This document shows, one piece after another, positions 1 through 7,087 of a stretch of DNA of 13,534 nt. Both the position numbers and the translations under genes were made by a program. The notes beneath the pieces are model-generated. The model was not told where the DNA came from and did no database searches. It saw nothing but the letters and a program-made list of their open reading frames with translations. The stretch covers positions 1 to 13,534 of the forward strand of contig JAJYVN010000050.1 in NCBI GenBank assembly GCA_021791995.1, written 5' to 3'. Each line of letters begins with the position of its first letter. The first letter of the stretch is position 1. The stretch is from Bacillota bacterium (GTDB lineage Bacteria; Bacillota; Sulfobacillia; RBS10-35; JAJYVN01).

Positions 1-167
1 GGTCAACTCCTTCTCCGCAAGGGGAGAGGGAACCATGGGCAACCGGCGCAAGCCGGATTGGGGCGGCACGAACAACGGTTGTCGCGGTTTGTCAGGCAAA
101 TCGGGCAGCAGTTGACACCACCCTGCCGAGAACGGGAGGGCCAATCCGGCAAGATAGGGGGCTCATC
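1..167 (+). other. Hairpin-rich 5' leader of the beta-helix lipoprotein gene (possible structured RNA)
   Basis: This gene-free stretch can fold into several hairpins. A stem of about 5 bp at 12-25 has a GCAA loop. A perfect CCGGC/GCCGG stem at 43-56 also has a GCAA loop. A third hairpin at 121-140 has one G-G mismatch. GTCAACT at 2-8 can pair with AGTTGAC at 110-116 and so close a domain around the first two hairpins. No U-tract follows any stem, so an intrinsic terminator is not supported. GGGAACC (28-34), TTGGGG (58-63) and GTCAGGCAAATCGG (91-104) loosely recall parts of the ydaO-type cyclic-di-AMP riboswitch, but the conserved core is not complete. A 7-bp complementarity in a stretch this long can also arise by chance. 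This is inference only. Confidence 0.25.
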
Positions 168-1913
168 GTGGTGGAGGAGATCTCGCGATCGGACCCGATG
201 GTGGGGCGGAGGGGGGCGGTGTCGCTCGGTGCGGCGGGGCTTGTGGGGTTGGCCCTGGCCGGTTGTGCGACGAAGACCGAGGCAGCATCCACTCCGAATG
301 CCGTGGCGCGACCGGCGGAGCTGATCGATGTGCGTTCCTACGGGGCGGTGGGCGACGGGCAGCACAATGACACGCTGGCGATTCAAAAGGCCATTGATGC
401 AGCCCACGCATCGGGCGGGGGCGTTGTGATGATACCCACCGGTCGATATGCGGTGGATAGCATCACACTGGCGCAGAATGTGGACCTGCTCGGAGAAAAC
501 CGCGATTCTACGGTGCTTTTGGGGCAGTCGCCAGGCGCCAATACGGTCCTTGTGCCCGCCATCTCCTTCAGCCGGATCGCGAGTCTCCAGATCACCTGTG
601 CGGCTTCGACCACGGCCGGCGCGGCCGTCTATCTCGATCAGGCCTTCACGACCTTCCTCGATGACCTGTATATCACCGGTGGCGGTCAGGGATACGATGG
701 CATTGTGGTGGACCAGTCCACTGCCACGTTCATCCGTGGGTTCAACATCTATAGCCTTGTCCATGACGGTGTGTCGGTACAGGGGCCCAAGGGCAACGAT
801 GTCTACTTGATTGGGGGCATCATCAACCTCGGACAGACCAAGGGTGGTGCCGGGGTGCGCATCGAAAACTTCTCTAATGGTGCATTCAATCTTACCGATG
901 CGGATATCCTCAGCGGAGCCTATGGCTTATGGGTGGAGGGGAGCAACTACCTCCGTTTCGAAAACACCTACTTCGATTCCAGCGCCAATGGCGCCATGCT
1001 CCAGAGCGGTAACCTGATGACCTTCTCCAATTGCTGGTTCTCGAACCGTCCTGGACCCGGCCTGACGATCGGTGGTGCGCGGGGTGTGACCGTACTCGGT
1101 GGTCAAGCCGCCAATTGTGGCGGCACCGGGATCCGCATCACCGACAACGCCACAGGGGTGTCGCTTGTCGGTGTGCAGGTGATTGGCAACAACACCGCGG
1201 GCAGCGGCGATGACGGAATCCGCATTGAGGGCGGCGCCAACTATGTGTCGGTCAGCAATTGCATTGTGGGCAACGATCCATCGATCTTTAACACCACCGG
1301 ACAGCAGGTTGGCATTCACGTGTTGGCCGATGCGGGATCGGACCTTGTGCTGACCGGGAATCTGCTTTTTGGTAACACCCAGGCGGCGGTCACGGATGAG
1401 CGGACCGCAGCCAGCTATGTTGCAGGCAATCTCTCGCAGCTCCCAACGACCGCCTTCTCACCCCCGGCGGGTGCGACTAATCTGGTGGCAGGCGCTACGC
1501 CCACCATCGCGAGCAATAGCGCGGACGGGCAAGCGGTGACGTTGCAGCATCTTGGTAGTGGTGCCCAGGCATACTTCCAGGCCAACTTTTCTTCGGCCGC
1601 CCAAAGCCTGTCCAAGGTCAGTGCGCTGGGTGACTGGGTTGGAGTGGCTGTGCCATCACTCCAACCCGGATCCACCTACCTTTTTGTTGCCACCGTTTGG
1701 GGCAGCGGGATGGCCTATCTCGATGTCTGGACCGGTGCCGAGGACATGACCACCCCACCGGTGACCCTTTCCAGCACACCGCAGGTGCTGACGCTCACCG
1801 TGACTCTACCAACAACCGGATTGGCTGTGGGTAACGCGACACCCCAGATTCAGGTGCGTACACACACCTTCCCCACCGTTGTGAATTTGCAGTTGGCGGT
1901 CTATGCGAGCTGA
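168..1913 (+). CDS. Secreted lipoprotein with pectate-lyase/GH28-type right-handed beta-helix
   Basis: The 581-residue product starts with an exported leader: a twin arginine at 14-15 (GRRGAVSL), a hydrophobic stretch and a lipobox LAGC with the lipidated cysteine at 33. This suggests Tat-dependent export and anchoring in the outer face of the membrane. Residues about 52-80 (IDVRSYGAVGDGQHNDT, then AIQKAIDAA) are the classic N-terminus of the pectate_lyase_3/polygalacturonase-like beta-helix. They are followed by about 350 residues of short Gly/Asn-rich beta-rungs (LVGVQVIGNN, VSVSNCIVGN). From about 430 the protein changes to a Ser/Thr-rich beta-sandwich-like domain, possibly carbohydrate-binding. 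I cannot assign catalytic residues, so substrate and activity (polysaccharide lyase, hydrolase or binding protein) are open. The GTG start at 168 is preceded by AGGGGG at 156-161; ATG 198 is an alternative with GGAGGA lying rather far upstream. Confidence 0.8.
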   Translation: MVEEISRSDPMVGRRGAVSLGAAGLVGLALAGCATKTEAASTPNAVARPAELIDVRSYGAVGDGQHNDTLAIQKAIDAAHASGGGVVMIPTGRYAVDSITLAQNVDLLGENRDSTVLLGQSPGANTVLVPAISFSRIASLQITCAASTTAGAAVYLDQAFTTFLDDLYITGGGQGYDGIVVDQSTATFIRGFNIYSLVHDGVSVQGPKGNDVYLIGGIINLGQTKGGAGVRIENFSNGAFNLTDADILSGAYGLWVEGSNYLRFENTYFDSSANGAMLQSGNLMTFSNCWFSNRPGPGLTIGGARGVTVLGGQAANCGGTGIRITDNATGVSLVGVQVIGNNTAGSGDDGIRIEGGANYVSVSNCIVGNDPSIFNTTGQQVGIHVLADAGSDLVLTGNLLFGNTQAAVTDERTAASYVAGNLSQLPTTAFSPPAGATNLVAGATPTIASNSADGQAVTLQHLGSGAQAYFQANFSSAAQSLSKVSALGDWVGVAVPSLQPGSTYLFVATVWGSGMAYLDVWTGAEDMTTPPVTLSSTPQVLTLTVTLPTTGLAVGNATPQIQVRTHTFPTVVNLQLAVYAS

Positions 1914-1961
1914 CACGCCCGTCCATACCCAGGCGGTCCCGTTTCCCGCTAGGATCCGGCC

Positions 1962-2855
1962 TCAACGGAACACCACGGTGCGGTTACCGTGGATCAGGAC
2001 GCGGCTTTCCAGGTGCCACGCCACCGCGCGCGCTAGGACCGATCGTTCGATCTGCCGTCCGATGCGTTTGAGGTCGTCCACATTGTCTCGGTGGGTGACG
2101 CGCTGGACGTCCTGCTCAATGATGGGGCCGGCGTCGAGATCCGTCGTGACGTAGTGGGCGGTGGCGCCGATGATCTTTACCCCGCGCGCATACGCTTGTT
2201 CATAGGGCTTTGCGCCTGCGAAGGCGGGAAGAAAGGAGTGGTGGATGTTGATGATCCGGCCGGGATAGCGATCGACCATGGCGGGGGAGAGGATCTGCAT
2301 GTATCGCGCAAGGACGATCAGATCCACCGTGGCATCCGCCAATCGGTGCATCTGTTCCTCCTCGGCCTTCTGTTGCTGCTCAGGTTCGACGGGGATATAG
2401 ACAAAGGGCAGGCCGAAACTCTGTGCCGCCTCCGAGAGGATCTCGTGGTTACTGATCACGAGGGGAATCTCCGCGTCGAGTTCTCCGGAACGCCAGCGCC
2501 AGAGGAGCTCCAAAAGGCAGTGCTCCTCTCGGGAAGCGAAGATGGCCACTCGTTTCCGGGGCCGCAGGGTCTCGAACCGCCACGTCATCGCGAGGCTTCG
2601 GGCCAGGGGTTCGAACGCACGGGCGATCTCCTCTTTTCGCGTTCGGATCGCGGGGAGATCGAACTCGAGGCGCATGAAGAAGGTGCCCTGCGATGGGTCA
2701 CTGGAGTATTGGTCGGAGGAGATGATGTTGGCACCCTGGGTGAATAGAAAGTCGGAGACTGCCGCGACAATCCCCGGACGGTCGGGACAGGAAATGAGCA
2801 TGCGTGCCCGATCCCGACCGGATCGCTGAGCCTTTGGACCGGTACCCGTCGGCAT
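1962..2855 (-). CDS. purU: Formyltetrahydrofolate deformylase
   Basis: PurU hydrolyses 10-formyl-tetrahydrofolate to formate and tetrahydrofolate in the cytosol, balancing the one-carbon pool and supplying formate for purine synthesis. The 297-residue product has the expected two parts. An N-terminal ACT domain starts at about 19-47 (MLISCPDRPGIVAAVSDFL). A C-terminal formyltransferase-fold domain runs from about 100 to 290. The catalytic triad of the formyltransferase family is visible: N203 and H205 in INIHHSFLPAF and D241 in TTDLDAGPIIEQDV. Length matches the family (about 280-300). I chose the ATG at 2855 because an AGAAGGGGG ribosome binding site lies just upstream; the frame stays open to 2912, but that would add 19 atypical residues. 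The gene is convergent with the lipoprotein gene (48 bases between stops) and divergent from the ATPase gene. Confidence 0.93.
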   Translation of the reverse strand: MPTGTGPKAQRSGRDRARMLISCPDRPGIVAAVSDFLFTQGANIISSDQYSSDPSQGTFFMRLEFDLPAIRTRKEEIARAFEPLARSLAMTWRFETLRPRKRVAIFASREEHCLLELLWRWRSGELDAEIPLVISNHEILSEAAQSFGLPFVYIPVEPEQQQKAEEEQMHRLADATVDLIVLARYMQILSPAMVDRYPGRIINIHHSFLPAFAGAKPYEQAYARGVKIIGATAHYVTTDLDAGPIIEQDVQRVTHRDNVDDLKRIGRQIERSVLARAVAWHLESRVLIHGNRTVVFR

Positions 2856-2883
2856 GGTGTGCCCCCTTCTGGAATGCGCACGC

Positions 2884-2912
2884 ATCGTATGGTTTCTTGC
2901 GATGCAAGGCAA
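2884..2912 (-). promoter_or_regulatory. Candidate sigma-A-type promoter for purU
   Basis: Read on the minus strand, TTGCCT (2907-2912) and TACGAT (2884-2889) are separated by exactly 17 bases, and the -10 box ends 28 bases before the chosen purU start. Each hexamer matches the consensus at four of six positions, so this is a moderate prediction. The same stretch carries a 6-bp inverted repeat, GCATCG/CGATGC (2882-2887 and 2900-2905), overlapping the promoter, which could be an operator or chance. Confidence 0.3.
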
Positions 2913-2993
2913 GCGCTCCTGGTGATCGTATGAAATACGGGGCGACGGACGATCCTAGAGGTACGGTTCTGCCTGCCTTGGGAGGTGTCCGCG

Positions 2994-3971
2994 TTGGTTT
3001 GCGAACTCGTGCGCCACGACGGAAACGAGGGCTTGGCTATGGCTCTGGAACTCTCGATCCTGGGCTGTTGGCGCGGTTACCCGCTGCACGTGCACACAGA
3101 AGGGTTACGAGGCACGGGCAAGACCACCATGATTCGGGGGGCAGCGGCACTCCTGGGTCGTCTCACGCGCATTGCCGGCTGCCCATACAACTGTGATCCA
3201 GCCTGCCCACATTGCCCGCGGCATCGGGGCGTGTCGCCGGAGGCGATCGCCGCCTTAGGCCGCGAAGAGGTTCCGATGCCCTTTTTGGAGATTTCGGCTT
3301 CGGCCAAACTTGGGACCGTTGTGGGTAGCATCGACCTCGCTCGTCTGACCGCAGCCGCCAACGCGGAAGCAGCACTGTTGCCCGGAACGCTGGCACGGGC
3401 GCACCGCGGCGTGGTTTTTGTGGACGAAATCAATCGGTTGGCGGACGTGGCTCCGGAGTTGGCCGATGCGCTTCTGGATGTGATGGGGACCAAGCCGGGA
3501 AGGCTCCAGATCGAGGAGGCTGGGTTAAATCCGGTCTCCATGCCGTGCCAAGTGACGGTTTGGGCGGCCAGTAATCCGGACGAGGAGCCGGGACCATTGT
3601 CGGATGTGCGACGGCAGCTGGCAGACCGTTTCGACTTCGGTGTGGCGATGCGACGGCCGACCGATCCGGAGGATGTGCGCGCGATCCTGCGTCAGGACCT
3701 GCTCACGCGATGGTTCGCCCGTGGCGACCTTGGAACGAGCGCCAAACCTGGACGGTGCACGGAACCGGCCGATGCCAGCCTTCGACGCAGAACTTCTGGA
3801 GCGACTGGTGGCCGTATACTGCGACTTCCAACTGGAGAGCCTTCGCGCGGTACAAGCCTGGCAGGCGGGGACCCTGTTAATGGCGCTGCGGGCGGACAGG
3901 GACCGGGTCACGTTAGAGGATGTACGTCGCACGGCTCCGCTTGTGCTGCACCACCGTTTGGAGTCCGATGA
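2994..3971 (+). CDS. Magnesium-chelatase-like AAA+ ATPase, N-terminal part (frame broken near 3711-3750)
   Basis: The product resembles the I subunit of magnesium/cobalt chelatases and related MoxR-clade AAA+ ATPases, which hydrolyse ATP to remodel a VWA-domain partner. Walker A is GLRGTGKT (about 37-44). Walker B is GVVFVDEIN (about 139-147, D144/E145). A sensor-1-like stretch WAASNPDEEPGPLSD and an arginine-finger-like region QLADRFDF follow. A four-cysteine cluster (C63, C67, C71, C74 in GCPYNCDPACPHC) lies between the Walker motifs and may bind a metal. Homology stops at about 3711-3750; from there this frame reads Arg/Ser-rich nonsense to its stop at 3971, while the missing C-terminal lid is in the frame one base ahead. 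I prefer the TTG at 2994 because GGGAGG (2980-2985) is 8 bases upstream; GTG 2985 and ATG 3039 are alternatives. The ATPase call is strong; the biological role is unknown. Confidence 0.75.
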   Translation: MVCELVRHDGNEGLAMALELSILGCWRGYPLHVHTEGLRGTGKTTMIRGAAALLGRLTRIAGCPYNCDPACPHCPRHRGVSPEAIAALGREEVPMPFLEISASAKLGTVVGSIDLARLTAAANAEAALLPGTLARAHRGVVFVDEINRLADVAPELADALLDVMGTKPGRLQIEEAGLNPVSMPCQVTVWAASNPDEEPGPLSDVRRQLADRFDFGVAMRRPTDPEDVRAILRQDLLTRWFARGDLGTSAKPGRCTEPADASLRRRTSGATGGRILRLPTGEPSRGTSLAGGDPVNGAAGGQGPGHVRGCTSHGSACAAPPFGVR

Positions 3972-4335
3972 CCTGGCGCGCGTCCTCTCCCGACTGGAAC
4001 CGAACGAGACGATCGTCATGGAATCGGATCCGGACCGCGGAACCTCCAGTCCGCATTCCCACCCAAAGGCCGCCGGCGAGCGCGTCGCCGGTGGTGTGGC
4101 ATCCCTCCAGGAACCGGGTGGGACGGGCGTTGGTGCGCAGCACCCGGGGGGATGGAGGGAGCGGCTCTTCGGAAGGCGGGGCGCGGAGTCCGACCGGTTC
4201 GGCGTACCATCGCTCACCCATCTGGCGGATCCCACAAGGATGCCGCCCGTGGTCCCTCGTGCTCCGGCGCGTCCGATTGGCCGGTTGCCCACCGACGAAC
4301 TTTGGATGGCCGCACGGGACTTGGAGGGGCGGTAG
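3721..4335 (+). pseudogene. C-terminal lid domain and tail of the same chelatase-like ATPase, in the +1 frame
   Basis: This stretch continues the ATPase at 2994 in a different frame. Residues from FDAELLERLVAVYCDFQLES to VTLEDVRRTAPLVLHHRL form the helical lid domain typical of BchI/ChlI-like ATPases, so the ancestral gene clearly ran from about 2994 to 4335 (about 446 residues). After the lid comes a Pro/Gly/Arg-rich tail of about 95 residues, rather long for the family. No convincing ribosome binding site precedes any internal start (GTG 3721, TTG 3730, ATG 3772), so independent translation is doubtful. One extra base in the 3711-3750 stretch, for example in CCC (3718-3720) or at CTT (3729-3731), would account for the break. 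It may be a true mutation, a sequencing or assembly error, or, less likely, programmed frameshifting. The stop directly abuts the next gene's possible TTG start. Confidence 0.65.
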
Positions 4336-4350
4336 TTGGGGGGGCGCAGC

Positions 4351-6066
4351 ATGGAGGAGATTTTCCCGTCCCCGGCGCGAGCGGCGGCTTGGTCCCATGC
4401 CCACCGTATCGGCCTAGCGCTCGCCACGGGAATCCGCGTCGGGGAAGCCTCGGTTGCGAGCCGTTCCGTACACCTCCTGGAGCCAGCGGATCCCGACGGC
4501 GTGACGGTCGTCACCGACCGCGACGCAGGACAGGTGTTCTATCATCGCCGCCTGCCCGGGCAGGTGCTCCATCTTGACGTCTTTCACACGCCGGGTCCGG
4601 TGCCTCCGCACTCCATTGCTGCGGCGTTCGATCGGTCGCTCCGCTTCTACCGTCAAGATCGGCCCGCTACGGCAGCTGTACTACGGGGCGACTGGTTCGA
4701 TGTGCAGACAGGGGTGGGCGGAGGTCGCATCAGTGGGTCACTGACCGGCGGTCAGCGACCGAGCGTGCTCGCCGCGCACCGTGCCCATGTCCACTTGGCC
4801 GGTCTCGTCCCACCAGGGGAAGTCATGTTTGTCTTCTACCTTGTGGCTGCCGTCGAACAGACCCTTGTCGATGCTAGATTGCCGCTCCGCAAGGTCCAGT
4901 GGGTTGTGCCGAGTGCCTCCTCGGCAGGCGGGGCAGGATTGGAGGACTATGCTGCCCTGACGGACTCTTGGCTGAAGGAGGATGCCTCCATCCCTGCGGA
5001 CCCGGTGGGTCAAGAGGCGCTTTTGGGCGCCGCGGTTGCGTTGGCAGAGGACCTAGGTGGTGTGTTCCCTGCGTGTGCGCTCTTGGAGCGCATCGCGCAG
5101 CGGGACCAGAGGGAGTCAACGCTCGGGGCAGGGCAAAGGCTTCGGGAGGCAATGGCGCACCTCGTCCAATCTGGGTGGGCGACGGTCGATGGTGACGGGT
5201 GGCGGTTGACCCGATCGGGTGAGATGTTGCGTCGCGTCTTGCGATCCCGTCTGCGTGAGATCGAATGGGGCCTGCGCACGGCGACACGCGGCGCTACGGC
5301 ACGACCGGCAGGCGGGCTCTTGCGGAAGGGCGCAGCCGCGTGGGGCGCAGCACCGGGTGGCCGCCGTGCGCAGGCTGCCATGCCGGAGCGTCGGAGCCGG
5401 TCGGAACTGGCGGTGATCGAGACCGTCATGCAGTCCGTCCGTCGTCAGGCGCCCGGACACGTCCAGGGCATCTCGCTCTGCGAGCGGGACCTGCGCTTTC
5501 GGTCGCGCATTCATCCCCGTCGTGTGGACCTGTGTATTCTCCTCGACGCTTCGGCCAGCATGGATGGCGAGCGGATGCGCGGGGCCAAGACGATGGCCCG
5601 GCACCTGCTGTTGACTAGTTCCCACCGTGTGGCCGTCATCACCTTTCAGGAACAGGGCGCGAAGATTGCGGTTCCCTTCACACGGAACTTCGCCCGGGCC
5701 GAACGTGGTCTGAGTGGCATTGTGCCGTCTGGACTCACGCCATTGGCGGCGGGTCTCCACACGGCAACCGACTACGTGCGCGAGTGTCGCGCGCGCCGCC
5801 CACTGATTCTGCTTGTGACCGACGGCATTCCCACCGTGGCGGAGGCGGGGGGTAGCCCGCTGGAGGAGGCACTTGCCGCCGCCAGCCATCTGCACGAGGA
5901 GCGCATTGCCCTGTGCTGCATCGGGCTCGAGCCCAACGAGCGGTACATGACCGAGTTGGTCGCACGGGCCAGTGGTCGGCTGTATGTGGTGCCGGAGTTA
6001 CATCCCGAGATCCTGACGCGCCTGGCGGCAGAGGAGCAGTGGCGTTCGACATTGCAGCGGCGGTGA
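4351..6066 (+). CDS. VWA-domain protein, chelatase D-subunit-like partner of the upstream ATPase
   Basis: The last about 190 residues form a von Willebrand factor A domain. The MIDAS motif DASASM begins at D399, and the conserved strand LILLVTDGIPT follows later. The spacing fits the VWA of magnesium-chelatase subunit D and related co-chaperones that bind a metal and dock on a AAA+ ring. The first about 290 residues have no Walker motifs, so this is not a full BchD. Part of that region (about 240-310, LREAMAHLVQSGWATVDGDG) looks like a winged-helix fold. A Gly/Arg-rich linker (about 315-345) precedes the VWA domain. The gene follows the ATPase with at most 15 bases between, so they are probably one operon and one complex. 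The ATG at 4351 has a G-rich run 6 bases upstream; a TTG at 4336, directly after the ATPase stop, has GGAGGGG at 4323-4329 and would add five residues. The substrate is unknown. Confidence 0.75.
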   Translation: MEEIFPSPARAAAWSHAHRIGLALATGIRVGEASVASRSVHLLEPADPDGVTVVTDRDAGQVFYHRRLPGQVLHLDVFHTPGPVPPHSIAAAFDRSLRFYRQDRPATAAVLRGDWFDVQTGVGGGRISGSLTGGQRPSVLAAHRAHVHLAGLVPPGEVMFVFYLVAAVEQTLVDARLPLRKVQWVVPSASSAGGAGLEDYAALTDSWLKEDASIPADPVGQEALLGAAVALAEDLGGVFPACALLERIAQRDQRESTLGAGQRLREAMAHLVQSGWATVDGDGWRLTRSGEMLRRVLRSRLREIEWGLRTATRGATARPAGGLLRKGAAAWGAAPGGRRAQAAMPERRSRSELAVIETVMQSVRRQAPGHVQGISLCERDLRFRSRIHPRRVDLCILLDASASMDGERMRGAKTMARHLLLTSSHRVAVITFQEQGAKIAVPFTRNFARAERGLSGIVPSGLTPLAAGLHTATDYVRECRARRPLILLVTDGIPTVAEAGGSPLEEALAAASHLHEERIALCCIGLEPNERYMTELVARASGRLYVVPELHPEILTRLAAEEQWRSTLQRR

Positions 6067-6100
6067 GATGCCGCATCTTGCGGACTGGGCCCTCCTCGGC

Positions 6101-6135
6101 TCCGACACGTTCCGAAGGGAGCTCGTCGTTATAAT
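6101..6135 (+). promoter_or_regulatory. Candidate Spo0A-activated sigma-A promoter of the spoIIGA-sigE operon
   Basis: A perfect -10 hexamer TATAAT (6130-6135) lies 22 bases after CCGACA (6102-6107), which matches the -35 consensus TTGACA at four positions. The unusual 22-base spacing is a known feature of the Bacillus subtilis spoIIG promoter, where phosphorylated Spo0A compensates for the bad spacing by binding 0A boxes next to the -35. Here TCCGACA (6101-6107) differs by one base from an inverted 0A box (TTCGACA). A second TCCGA begins exactly 10 bases later (6111), the period of tandem 0A boxes, although its last bases fit poorly. Location directly upstream of spoIIGA supports the call; no binding evidence exists. 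Confidence 0.5.
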
Positions 6136-6181
6136 CCCCCTACTGTCCACATAGCCAAGTATGGGCGTTGGGGGGATTCCG

Positions 6182-7066
6182 GTGCGGGTGTATGCGGACC
6201 TGTTTTTCTTGCTCAACGCTTCGGTGGATGCCGCCCTGCTTTTGGGAGCAGGGCGCCTGGCGGGCCTGCGCCCCAGACCCCTCCGCCTGATCGCATCGGC
6301 GTCCGTCGGCGGGCTCTACAGCCTTGCGGCCTTGCTCGTCGGCCTTCCCTGGCTCTTCGGTTGGGGAGGCCGGATGGCCTGTGCCGTAGCCATGTTGGCT
6401 TTGGCGTATCGTCCGCTTCACTGGCGGCGCTTTGTGACGGTTGTGCTGCTCTTCTTTGCGGTATCTGCCTTTACAGCTGGTGTGGCACTTGGCATTGCGG
6501 ACTCGCTCGGCTCGGGGGGGGCTGCCTTCGGTGTGCCCTGGTGGGTGGTTGCCCTTGCGTGTGGTGCTCTGCTCGCGGGTGCCTCGACCCTCTGGGAGCG
6601 CTGGTCGCCTGGACCATCGGGGTGGTGCTGTCGCTTAGAGATTGTCTTCGGGGAGCAGCGCACCAGTTGTCGAGCATTGGTGGATTCCGGGAATGATCTG
6701 CGGGTTGCCGGTAGCGGGCGGCCCGCCATCGTTGTTACGGCAGTGGCCCTCCGGGATCTCCTGCCTGCACCGGCTTTGTGCCTTCTCACCTCGGGGCAGG
6801 GAGCGTCCGCCGCGTTTGCGGAACTGGCAGCCACCGCGGGCGGCAAGTGGTCGACGCGACTGCGCCTGTTCCCGTTCGCCTCGCTCGGCAACCGCAGCGG
6901 AATGCTCTGTGGTTTCGAGCCGGATGGGGCTTGGGTGGACGACGGCCGATCGCGTCGCAGGGTTCGAGCCGCCGTTGCGGTCACGCCAGACCGCCTCTCC
7001 GGGGACGGATCATTTGATGCCCTGGTACCAGCCCGTCTCTTGGCGGATGCCGAGCGAGACGGTTGA
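6182..7066 (+). CDS. spoIIGA: Sigma-E processing aspartic protease SpoIIGA
   Basis: SpoIIGA sits in the sporulation septum and, once activated by SpoIIR from the forespore, cleaves the pro-sequence from pro-SigE in the mother cell. The N-terminal half has several hydrophobic helices (for example YADLFFLLNASVDAALLL at the start, then three or four more by residue 145), matching the multi-span membrane domain. The C-terminal half holds the aspartic protease signature ALVDSGNDL, with D168 as the catalytic Asp (the equivalent of Asp183 in B. subtilis). The product is 294 residues, against about 309 in B. subtilis. I chose the GTG at 6182: it gives MRVYADLFFLLN, which aligns with the family start (MKIYLDVIWLLN), and GGGGGGA (6170-6176) is 5 bases upstream. 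The ATG at 6161 has no good ribosome binding site. sigE follows directly, as in other spore-formers. Confidence 0.93.
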   Translation: MRVYADLFFLLNASVDAALLLGAGRLAGLRPRPLRLIASASVGGLYSLAALLVGLPWLFGWGGRMACAVAMLALAYRPLHWRRFVTVVLLFFAVSAFTAGVALGIADSLGSGGAAFGVPWWVVALACGALLAGASTLWERWSPGPSGWCCRLEIVFGEQRTSCRALVDSGNDLRVAGSGRPAIVVTAVALRDLLPAPALCLLTSGQGASAAFAELAATAGGKWSTRLRLFPFASLGNRSGMLCGFEPDGAWVDDGRSRRRVRAAVAVTPDRLSGDGSFDALVPARLLADAERDG

Positions 7067-7087
7067 ATCGAGGGAGGAGTGGGGGAG

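Noticed and set aside
1914..1961. Bidirectional terminator between the convergent lipoprotein and purU genes
   Set aside because: No convincing stem followed by a T-run is visible on either strand.
2924..2954. Inverted repeat GATCGT/ACGATC plus inner CGTAT/ATACG between purU and the ATPase gene
   Set aside because: The arms are short and could be chance; no clear promoter for the ATPase gene lies beside them.
3604..4335. Separate gene starting at ATG 3604
   Set aside because: Its first about 40 residues are a Cys/Arg-rich shadow of the ATPase frame, and no ribosome binding site precedes it; only the part after about 3721 is real coding sequence.
3525..4514. Long minus-strand open frame of 329 residues
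   Set aside because: It is antisense to the ATPase gene, Ser/Arg/Pro-rich, and shows no recognisable domain; such frames are common in G+C-rich DNA.
5116..5895. Minus-strand open frame of 259 residues antisense to the VWA gene
   Set aside because: The composition is that of a shadow frame, and the plus strand encodes a clear VWA domain with MIDAS motif.
6071..6083. CCGCA/TGCGG hairpin after the VWA stop as a terminator
   Set aside because: The stem is only 5 bp with a 3-base loop and no T-run follows, so termination here is not supported.
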